Shown here: one piece after another, positions 57,836 to 64,000 of the stretch
Layout: each line of letters starts with the position of its first letter
How positions within the stretch are numbered: the stretch's first letter is position 1
Assembly: GCF_013911965.1 (NCBI RefSeq)
Contig: NZ_JACESE010000003.1
Coordinates: 62,001 to 126,000 of the forward strand
Direction of reading: 5' to 3'
Length of the DNA: 64,000 nucleotides
Source of the DNA: Phenylobacterium sp.
GTDB lineage: Bacteria; Pseudomonadota; Alphaproteobacteria; Caulobacterales; Caulobacteraceae
Notes under the pieces: generated by a model
What the model saw: only the letters and a program-made list of their open reading frames with translations
Told to the model about the DNA's origin: nothing
The model's database searches: none
Program-made: the position numbers and the translations under genes

Positions 57836-58665
57836 TCGACCTTTCCGCCCTGCCCTCGCTCCGGGAGAGCCTGGAGACGCACGGCCTCCTGGCCAACAAG
57901 GGGCTCGGCCAGCACTTCCTCCTCGACCTCAACATCACCCGCAAGATCGCCCGGCTGGCGGGGCCGCTCGAGGGCCGCATGGTCCTGGAGATCGGTCCGG
58001 GCCCCGGCGGCCTGACCCGCGCCCTGCTGGAGGCTGGCGCCCGTGTTGTGGCCATTGAGAAAGACGCCCGTTTCCTTCCGTTGCTCAATACGTTGCAAGA
58101 AGCTTCAGGCGGCCGGCTTGAGGTTCATCTGGCCGACGCGCTCAAGGTCGACGAGGCCGTGCTGAGCGCCGGAGAACCGGCCAGCGTCGTCTCGAACCTG
58201 CCCTACAATGTCGGCACGGCTCTCCTCATCAAGTGGCTCACCGGTCCTTGGCGTCCCCAATCGATGACCCTGATGTTCCAGAAGGAGGTCGCCGAACGGA
58301 TCGTCGCCCGTCCCGGCGACGACGCCTTCGGCCGGCTGGCCCTCATTGCCCAGGTGATGTGCGAGGCCCGGATCGTCATGGACGCCCCGGCCCGCGCCTT
58401 CACGCCGCCGCCGAAGGTGGATTCGGCCGTGGTGCGCCTGGATCCGAGGTCCGATCCGCCGGAGCCGTCGCGCGTGGCGGCCATGGAGGCCGTCTCCCAG
58501 GCCGCCTTCGGGCAGCGCCGGAAGATGCTGCGCTCCAGCCTCAAGGCCCTTGGCGGCGCCGACTTGTGCGAGGCGGCCGGGATCGACCCCACACGGCGCG
58601 CCGAGACGCTCAGCCTCGATGAGTTCCTGCGCCTCGCCGACGCGAGGTTGCAGCGGGCGAACTGA
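57832..58665 (+). CDS. rsmA: 16S rRNA dimethyladenosine transferase
   Basis: RsmA (KsgA) dimethylates two adjacent adenosines near the 3' end of 16S rRNA, a late ribosome-assembly check. The 277-residue protein has NKGLGQHFLLDLNITRKI, the SAM motif VLEIGPGPGGLTRALLEAG, the target motif NLPYNVGTALLIKW and a C-terminal helical domain (FGQRRKMLRSSLKAL). ATGA overlap with pdxA shows co-translation. Confidence 0.97.
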   Translation: MIDLSALPSLRESLETHGLLANKGLGQHFLLDLNITRKIARLAGPLEGRMVLEIGPGPGGLTRALLEAGARVVAIEKDARFLPLLNTLQEASGGRLEVHLADALKVDEAVLSAGEPASVVSNLPYNVGTALLIKWLTGPWRPQSMTLMFQKEVAERIVARPGDDAFGRLALIAQVMCEARIVMDAPARAFTPPPKVDSAVVRLDPRSDPPEPSRVAAMEAVSQAAFGQRRKMLRSSLKALGGADLCEAAGIDPTRRAETLSLDEFLRLADARLQRAN

Positions 58666-58721
58666 CGTTGCCGGGCGTCCACGCCTTGCATGTCCCCAGC
58701 GCCCTCCTCTAGGACCCTTCC

Positions 58722-59966
58722 ATGTTCGAAGCCGAAGCGGTCCTGGCGGGCCTCAACGACTATCCGATCCTTCAGAGCCTGGCCGCGATCGGCCTTCTGG
58801 CCCTGCTGGCGACGGCGGCCAACTGGCTGACCAAGCACGTCCTGCTGCGGCTGGTGCGGCGGGCGCTGAGCCTGAAACTGCATCCCGAGGCCAACAACCT
58901 CTTCAACAGCATGATCGCCCGCCTGGCCAATGTGGTGCCGGCGATCATCATCTATCAGGGCGTGCTCGCCGTCCCGAACCTGCCGGACGAGGCGCAGACG
59001 GTGATCCGCAACGTCGCGGCCGCCTTCATGATCCTCACCGTCATCCTGGCCATGGCCGAAGGCCTGAGCCTGGTGAACGCGCTCTATTCCCGCCGGCCCG
59101 GGGCCAGGCTGCGCCCGATCAAGGGATACATCCAGGTCGGCAAGATCGTCCTCTACGCCGCAGCCGCCATCCTGGTGATCGCCACCCTGCTGGACCGGTC
59201 GCCCCTGCTCCTGATCTCGGGCCTCGGCGCCATGGCCGCGGTCCTGCTGCTGGTGTTCAAGGACACCATCCTGTCCCTCGTCGCCTCCGTGCAGCTGACC
59301 AGCAACGACATGATCCGGGTGGGCGACTGGATCGAGATGCCGCAGCTCAACGCCAACGGCGACGTGATCGACCTGGCGCTGCACACGGTGAAGGTCCAGA
59401 ACTTCGACAAGACCATCACCACCATTCCCACCTGGCGGCTGATCAACGAGAGCTTCGTCAACTGGCGCGGCATGCAGGAGTCGGGCGGCCGCCGCATCAT
59501 GCGCTCCCTGCTGCTCGACCAGACCAATATCCGCTTCCTGGATGCCGAGGAGGTCGAGGCCCTGCGCCGTTTCGTCCTGCTGGACCACTACCTGGACACC
59601 AAGGCGCGCGAGATATCCGAATGGAACGCCTCGCTCCTTCGCGCCGGCCGCGACCAGGTGAACACCCGCCGTCAGACCAATGTGGGCACGTTCCGCGCCT
59701 ATATGCAGGCCTATCTGAAGGCCCATCCCGGCATCGCCCACGACAAGACCCTGATGGTGCGCCAGCGGGATCCGACGCCCGAAGGGCTGCCGCTGGAAGT
59801 CTACTGCTTCGCCAACACGGTGGTCTGGGAGGAGTACGAGGGCATCCAGAGCGACATCTTCGACCACTTCCTGGCCATCCTGCCGGAGTTCGACCTGCGC
59901 CTCTTCCAGGCCCCCACCGGCCGGGACATGCGCGGGATGGTCGCCTCGATCCAGGCGGGGACCTGA
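58722..59966 (+). CDS. Mechanosensitive channel, MscS family (YbdG type)
   Basis: A 414-residue inner-membrane channel. About five membrane helices precede the MscS pore helix and beta domain: LISGLGAMAAVLLLVFKDTILSLVASVQL, the NDMIRVGDWIEMP loop and TVKVQNFDKTITTIPTWRLINESFVNW. The long C-terminal domain (NTVVWEEYEGIQSDIFDHFLAILPEF) matches E. coli YbdG, a miniconductance osmotic channel, nearly over its length. It follows rsmA by 56 nt and converges on gmk. Confidence 0.93.
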   Translation: MFEAEAVLAGLNDYPILQSLAAIGLLALLATAANWLTKHVLLRLVRRALSLKLHPEANNLFNSMIARLANVVPAIIIYQGVLAVPNLPDEAQTVIRNVAAAFMILTVILAMAEGLSLVNALYSRRPGARLRPIKGYIQVGKIVLYAAAAILVIATLLDRSPLLLISGLGAMAAVLLLVFKDTILSLVASVQLTSNDMIRVGDWIEMPQLNANGDVIDLALHTVKVQNFDKTITTIPTWRLINESFVNWRGMQESGGRRIMRSLLLDQTNIRFLDAEEVEALRRFVLLDHYLDTKAREISEWNASLLRAGRDQVNTRRQTNVGTFRAYMQAYLKAHPGIAHDKTLMVRQRDPTPEGLPLEVYCFANTVVWEEYEGIQSDIFDHFLAILPEFDLRLFQAPTGRDMRGMVASIQAGT

Positions 59967-59970
59967 GGCT

Positions 59971-60612
59971 TCAGATCGGCTCGTCGAGCAGGCCCTGGAT
60001 GAGCCGCGAGAGCCCCGGATTGCGGAGCCGCTTCAGCCGCTCCGCGTGATAGATGTGGGCCAGATCGGCGAAGGCGCGGTCGTAATCGTCGTTGATGATG
60101 ACGTAGTCGTAGTCGACGGCGCGCTCGATCTCCCCATAGGCCCTGCCGAGACGCCTCTGGATGACGTCCTCGTGGTCCTGGGCCCGCGCGTGCAGACGGC
60201 GTGAGAGCTCCGCCATCGTCGGCGGCAGGATGAAGACGCGGACCACGTCGGCCGGCGCCTTCTCGGCGATCTGCGCCGCACCCTGCCAGTCGATGTCGAA
60301 CAGCACGTCCCGCCCGCCCTCGAGCGCCGTCATGACCGGCGCCTTGGGACTGCCGTAGCGGTGCTCGTGGACATTGGCCCATTCGAGGAAGGCGTCGGCC
60401 TCCACCATGGCGTCGAAGGTCGGACGATCGACGAAATGGTACTCGCGGCCGTCCTCCTCCCCCGGTCGCGGCGCACGCGTGGTCGCCGAGACCGAGAGTT
60501 CGAGATCGGCATGATCGGCCACCAGCCGCCGCGACAGAGAGGTCTTCCCCGCGCCCGAAGGGCTGGAGATGAGCAGCATCAGGCCGCGCCGGGGGCTTAG
60601 CGTCTGGGTCAT
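59971..60612 (-). CDS. gmk: Guanylate kinase
   Basis: Gmk phosphorylates GMP to GDP. The 213-residue protein has the Walker A loop SSPSGAGKTSLS, the GMP-binding TTRAPRPGEEDGREYHFV and VHEHRYGSPK, and DVLFDIDWQGA. A C-terminal helix of about 20 residues is a usual variation. It lies downstream of yicC in the yicC-gmk order also found in other proteobacteria. Confidence 0.97.
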   Translation of the reverse strand: MTQTLSPRRGLMLLISSPSGAGKTSLSRRLVADHADLELSVSATTRAPRPGEEDGREYHFVDRPTFDAMVEADAFLEWANVHEHRYGSPKAPVMTALEGGRDVLFDIDWQGAAQIAEKAPADVVRVFILPPTMAELSRRLHARAQDHEDVIQRRLGRAYGEIERAVDYDYVIINDDYDRAFADLAHIYHAERLKRLRNPGLSRLIQGLLDEPI

Positions 60613-60651
60613 CGGATCATCCGTTGGGCCGGCGCTGGCGCCGCACGCCCC

Positions 60652-61536
60652 CTATTCCACATTCTGGACCTGTTCGCGAAGCTGCTCGATCGTCGCCTTC
60701 AGTTCCAGGCCGACGGCCGTAAGCGCCGACAGGGCCGACTTCGAGCAGAGGGTGTTGGCCTCGCGCATGAACTCCTGGGTCAGGAAGTCCAGCCGGCGCC
60801 CCACCGCTCCGTCGGACGCGATCAGGGCCCGCGCCGCCTCGACGTGACCCGACAGGCGGTCCAGCTCCTCGCGCACATCAGCCTTCACGGCCAGGGCCGC
60901 GGCCTCCTGGACGATGCGGTCCTCCAGACCTGCGGGGTCGCCGACCAGTTCGCGCATGCGGCGTTCGAACCGCTCCTTGAGCACTGCGGGCTGTTCGCCG
61001 GCGAGGGCGGCGGCCTGGGCCGTCAGGCCGCCGATCCTGTCGACCAGGCCGGAGAGGACGTCGCTCAGGGCGGCCCCCTCGGCGTCGCGGGCGGCCTTCA
61101 GCCCGTCGAGCGCGGCGAGAATGGACGCCGACATCGCCGCCTCGATCCGCGCCAGGGCCTCAGGATCGCTCTCTCCGTCGGCCGCCTCGATCACGCCGCG
61201 CAGGGCGAGGAGACCGTCGAGCGAGGGGGGCGCGGCCCGGCCCGAGTCGAGGAGGTCGCGACCGGCGTCCAGATAGCGCGCCACCTGGTCGAGATTGACC
61301 CGCACCGGGGCCAGGCCCTCGGCCCGCCGGGCCTGCACCCCGACCGTCACCTGGCCGCGCTGGAAGCGGCCCTGGGCGGCTTCGCGCGTGGTCCGTTCCA
61401 GCCCCTCGAATCCCGGCGGTCCGCGGAAGCGCACCTCCAGATTGCGGCCGTTGACCGAGCGCGCCTCGACCGCCCAGCTCCAGGCTTCGAGAGCCCCTTC
61501 GACGCGGCCGAAGCCGGTCATGCCAGATAGCGGCAT
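60652..61536 (-). CDS. YicC-family endoribonuclease
   Basis: YicC/YloC proteins are stress-related endoribonucleases that cleave RNA and can target the sRNA RyhB in E. coli. The 294-residue protein has SGMTGFGRVEG at the start, SVNGRNLEVRFRGPPGFEGLE, the RGQVTVGV strand and the DUF1732 C-terminus (LDRLSGHVEAARALI, VGRRLDFLTQEFMREANTLCSKS). The ATG at 61534-61536 is preceded by AGGAG. It lies between mltG and gmk on one strand. Confidence 0.93.
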   Translation of the reverse strand: MPLSGMTGFGRVEGALEAWSWAVEARSVNGRNLEVRFRGPPGFEGLERTTREAAQGRFQRGQVTVGVQARRAEGLAPVRVNLDQVARYLDAGRDLLDSGRAAPPSLDGLLALRGVIEAADGESDPEALARIEAAMSASILAALDGLKAARDAEGAALSDVLSGLVDRIGGLTAQAAALAGEQPAVLKERFERRMRELVGDPAGLEDRIVQEAAALAVKADVREELDRLSGHVEAARALIASDGAVGRRLDFLTQEFMREANTLCSKSALSALTAVGLELKATIEQLREQVQNVE

Positions 61537-61561
61537 GTCTCCTCCCCTTGGTCTCCGGCGC

Positions 61562-62677
61562 TCAGGGTTCGGCCGGAACCTCGGCCGCATCGGCCGGCGC
61601 GCCCTTCGCCGCCGGCGGCGCCTGGCCAGCCGGAGCCGTCTCGCCCGCCCTGGCCCGTTCCAGCCGGCGCCAGCGCTCCACATTGGCCCTGTGTTCGTCG
61701 TAGGTCGCCGCGAAGGCGTGGCCGCCGGTGCCGTCCGCGACGAAGAACAGGTAGTCCGTCTGCGGGGGATCCAACACCGCCGCCAGGGAGGCCCGGCCCG
61801 GATTGGAGATCGGCGTCGGCGGCAGGCCGTCGATCACATAGGTGTTGTAGGGCGTCTCGCGCGTCAGCTCCGACAGGCGGATGCCGCGGCCGAGGGGCCG
61901 GCCCTTGGTCAGGCCGTAGATGATGGTGGGGTCGCTCTCCAGCCGCATGCCCCTACGCAGCCGGTTGACGAAGACCGAGGCGACCTGCGGCCGCTCGCTG
62001 GCCACGCCCGTCTCCTTCTCCACCACGGAGGCGAGGATCACCGCCTCCTGCGGCGTGTCGAAGGGCAGCCCCGGCTGGCGCTTGGACCAGAGCAGGGCCA
62101 GGACCTCGTCATGGGCCTCCATCATGCGCTGCAGGACCGCCGCACGGTCTTCGCCGCGTTCGATCTGGTAGGTCTCCGGCAGGACCGATCCCTCGGGCGG
62201 CGCCGGGGCGACGCCCGTCAAGAGCTCGTTCTCCGCCAGGATCTCGGCGACCATCTCCGATGTCAGGCCCTCCGGAATGGTCACGAAGTGGCGCACCACG
62301 CGACCGGCGCGGATGTCCCCCAGGACGCGGGCCATCGAGGCGCGGGTCGGGAACTCGTATTCGCCCGCCTTCAGCTCGCGCGCAGCCCCGGTCGCCTGGG
62401 CCGCCGCCAGGAAGATGGGGCCCGAGGAGATGACCCCCGCCCCCTCCAGGGTGCTTGCGATCTCCGGCAGGCCGGCCCCGCGGCGCAGGATCACCGTCGT
62501 GGCGTCGCCGGAAGCCGCCTCGGGCCCTGGCCCGCGGTACATCCACAAGGCCCAGGCCATGGCGAGCGCCAGAACCAGCGCAAAGGTCAGGGCGGCGCTG
62601 GTCAGCATCACCACCAGGCGGCGCATGGTGGACGAGCCGGCGCCCTTGGCCGGGCGGGCGCGGGGCTTACGGGCCAT
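61562..62677 (-). CDS. mltG: Endolytic murein transglycosylase
   Basis: MltG cuts nascent glycan strands in the inner membrane and so ends their growth. The 371-residue protein has a basic cytoplasmic start, one membrane helix (about 23-46), a LysM-like part (VILRRGAGLPEIASTLEGAGVI), and the YceG domain with the catalytic glutamate E220 in ASVVEKETG, then ESDPTIIYGLTKGR and TPYNTYVIDGLPPTPISNPG. An Ala/Pro-rich tail ends it. It follows fabF by 6 nt, the fabF-mltG order common in proteobacteria. Confidence 0.96.
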   Translation of the reverse strand: MARKPRARPAKGAGSSTMRRLVVMLTSAALTFALVLALAMAWALWMYRGPGPEAASGDATTVILRRGAGLPEIASTLEGAGVISSGPIFLAAAQATGAARELKAGEYEFPTRASMARVLGDIRAGRVVRHFVTIPEGLTSEMVAEILAENELLTGVAPAPPEGSVLPETYQIERGEDRAAVLQRMMEAHDEVLALLWSKRQPGLPFDTPQEAVILASVVEKETGVASERPQVASVFVNRLRRGMRLESDPTIIYGLTKGRPLGRGIRLSELTRETPYNTYVIDGLPPTPISNPGRASLAAVLDPPQTDYLFFVADGTGGHAFAATYDEHRANVERWRRLERARAGETAPAGQAPPAAKGAPADAAEVPAEP

Positions 62678-62683
62678 GTGCGG

Positions 62684-63979
62684 TCAGACTTGCTTGAACA
62701 CCACGGAGGCGTTGGTGCCGCCGAAGCCGAAGCTGTTGGAGAGCGCCACCTTGATCTCCCGCGGACGCGCGGCGTTCGGCGCCAGGTCCAGCGCCGTCTC
62801 CACCGAGGGATTATCGAGGTTGATGGTCGGCGGGGCGATCTGGTCGCGGATCGCCAGGCAGGTGAAGGCCGCCTCGATGGCGCCGGCCGCGCCCAGCAGG
62901 TGGCCGGTGGCCGACTTGGTCGAGGACATGGTCACCCTGGAGGCGGCGTTGCCCAGCATGCGCTCCACCGCGCCCAGTTCGATTTCGTCGCCGAGCGGCG
63001 TCGAGGTCCCGTGGGCGTTGATGTAGTCGATGTCGGCCGGGTCGATGCCGGCGTCCTTGATCGCCGCCTTCATGGCGCGGAAGCCGCCGTCGCCGTCCTC
63101 GGCCGGGGCGGTGATGTGATAGGCGTCGCCCGCCAGGCCATAGCCGGCCACCTCGGCGTAGATCTTCGCGCCGCGGGCCTTGGCGTGCTCGTACTCCTCG
63201 AGCACCAGGACGCCCGCGCCCTCGCCCATGACGAAGCCGTCGCGGTCCTTGTCGTAGGGCCGGCTGGCCTTGGTCGGATTGTCGTTGAAGCCGGTGGACA
63301 TGGCGCGGCAGGCGATGAAGCCGGCGATGCCCACCGGGCAGATCGCAGCCTCGGCGCCGCCCGCGATCATCACGTCGGCGTCCCCGTACTTGATCAGGCG
63401 CGCGGCGTCGCCCACGGCATGGGCGCCGGTGGCGCAGGCGGTCACCACCGAGTGGTTCGGGCCCTTGAAGCCATGGCGAATGGAGACCTGGCCCGAGGCG
63501 AGGTTGATCAGAGCCGAAGGAATGAAGAAGGGGCTGATCCGGCGGGGACCCTTCTCGTGCAGCTCGACGCTGGTCTTTTCGATCGTGGCCAGGCCGCCGA
63601 TGCCGGAGCCGATGATGACCCCGGTGCGCTCGCGGCTCTCTTCATCCTCCGGCGTCCAGCCGGCGTCCTTCACCGCCTCGTCGGCGGCCGCGATGGCGTA
63701 GAGGATGAAGTCGTCGATGCGGCGCTGGTCCTTGGGCGGCAGCACGGCGTCCGGATCGAAGGCGCCTTCCACGTCCGGGCCGCCGCCGCCGCGGCCGTCG
63801 ACCCGCGGCACCTCGCAGGCGACGTTGCAGGCGTACTGGCTGGCGTCGAAGGTGGTGATGTTCCCCGCGCCGGACTTGCCGGCCAGGAGGGCCTTCCAGC
63901 TCACATCCACGCCGGAGCCCAGCGGGGTGACGAGGCCGATGCCGGTGACGACGACGCGGCGGGTGTTGGCGGTGGACAT
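62684..63979 (-). CDS. fabF: Beta-ketoacyl-ACP synthase II
   Basis: FabF elongates acyl chains on ACP. The 431-residue enzyme has the Cys-His-His triad: C182 ([10 protein letters not shown]), H323 ([11 protein letters not shown]) and H360 ([10 protein letters not shown]), plus [11 protein letters not shown] at the end. A glycine-rich insertion near residues 62-72 lengthens a surface loop. acpP, usually upstream, would lie past the right edge. With fabH and plsX this is the third lipid-initiation gene in the window. Confidence 0.98.
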   Translation of the reverse strand: MSTANTRRVVVTGIGLVTPLGSGVDVSWKALLAGKSGAGNITTFDASQYACNVACEVPRVDGRGGGGPDVEGAFDPDAVLPPKDQRRIDDFILYAIAAADEAVKDAGWTPEDEESRERTGVIIGSGIGGLATIEKTSVELHEKGPRRISPFFIPSALINLASGQVSIRHGFKGPNHSVVTACATGAHAVGDAARLIKYGDADVMIAGGAEAAICPVGIAGFIACRAMSTGFNDNPTKASRPYDKDRDGFVMGEGAGVLVLEEYEHAKARGAKIYAEVAGYGLAGDAYHITAPAEDGDGGFRAMKAAIKDAGIDPADIDYINAHGTSTPLGDEIELGAVERMLGNAASRVTMSSTKSATGHLLGAAGAIEAAFTCLAIRDQIAPPTINLDNPSVETALDLAPNAARPREIKVALSNSFGFGGTNASVVFKQV

Positions 63980-64000
63980 GGCGTATCTACTCCCCCGCCC

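Noticed and set aside
62684-63979. Glycine-rich insertion in FabF as a sign of a new synthase type
   Set aside because: The catalytic triad and all other blocks are standard, and small insertions in this surface loop are common.

Overview
This window looks like ordinary core chromosome of a very GC-rich alphaproteobacterium, most likely from the Caulobacterales (Caulobacter/Phenylobacterium type). Pointers are the 5-aminolevulinate synthase route to heme, a MucR-family regulator, DUF2842, a CBP3-like cytochrome bc1 chaperone, the hdaA-ppk-ppx cluster, a stand-alone motB, bpt-type aminoacyl transferase, and the nrdR-ribD-ribE-ribH-nusB-thiL series behind glyA. I see no insertion sequence, prophage, CRISPR array or toxin-antitoxin pair, and no gene whose base use stands out. 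Genes are tightly packed, with no gene-free stretch longer than 300 bases, and many neighbours overlap by 4 nt (ATGA or GTGA).

Layout. 1-8.3 kb: aminotransferase (cut by the window edge), lipoprotein, PHB synthase phaC, a secreted unknown protein, a serine hydrolase, periplasmic-type MsrB, argC, rpsI-rplM. 8.5-11.8 kb: PhoX-type phosphatase behind a Pho-box-like site, ctaA, two small membrane proteins, tRNA-Pro(GGG). 11.8-16.4 kb: merR, ihfA, fabH, plsX, yceD and a bc1 chaperone on the minus strand, divergent from bamE. 16.4-26.1 kb: H+-pyrophosphatase, then thiL, nusB, ribH, ribE, a reductase-only ribD, nrdR and glyA as one minus-strand block; mucR; hemA. 26.2-33.5 kb: valine-degradation genes (isobutyryl-CoA dehydrogenase, 3-hydroxyisobutyryl-CoA hydrolase, 3-hydroxyisobutyrate dehydrogenase) with an exported methyltransferase between them, then hemB, a Nudix hydrolase, a GNAT enzyme and a second beta-hydroxyacid dehydrogenase. 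33.5-43 kb: motB, bpt, dodecin, hdaA-ppk-ppx, rnd, purM, ndk. 43-47.7 kb: ABC-F ATPase, three-PAS hybrid histidine kinase. 47.7-58.7 kb: envelope cluster (pepA-holC divergent from lptF-lptG-lptD-surA-pdxA-rsmA). 58.7-64 kb: YbdG-type MscS channel, gmk, yicC, mltG, fabF.

How the genes work together. Several themes recur: LPS and outer-membrane assembly (lptF, lptG, lptD, surA, bamE), fatty-acid and phospholipid initiation (plsX, fabH, fabF), heme (hemA, hemB, ctaA, bc1 chaperone), phosphate and energy storage (PhoX, H+-PPase, PPK, PPX, PHB synthase), and replication control and DNA metabolism (hdaA, holC, ihfA, nrdR).

No wholly new system stands out. The most interesting signals are regulatory. 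Two 27-nt sites of the form GGAACA-N15-CGTTCC sit in divergent intergenic regions (glyA/mucR and dodecin/hdaA). Each reads as a general-stress ECF sigma promoter on both strands. A FixK/FNR box lies at class II distance before hemA, and a Pho box before phoX. Unusual proteins are a PHB synthase with a histone-H1-like basic tail, a RibD lacking its deaminase half, an exported methyltransferase inside a valine operon, and a MucR with three of its four zinc ligands replaced.
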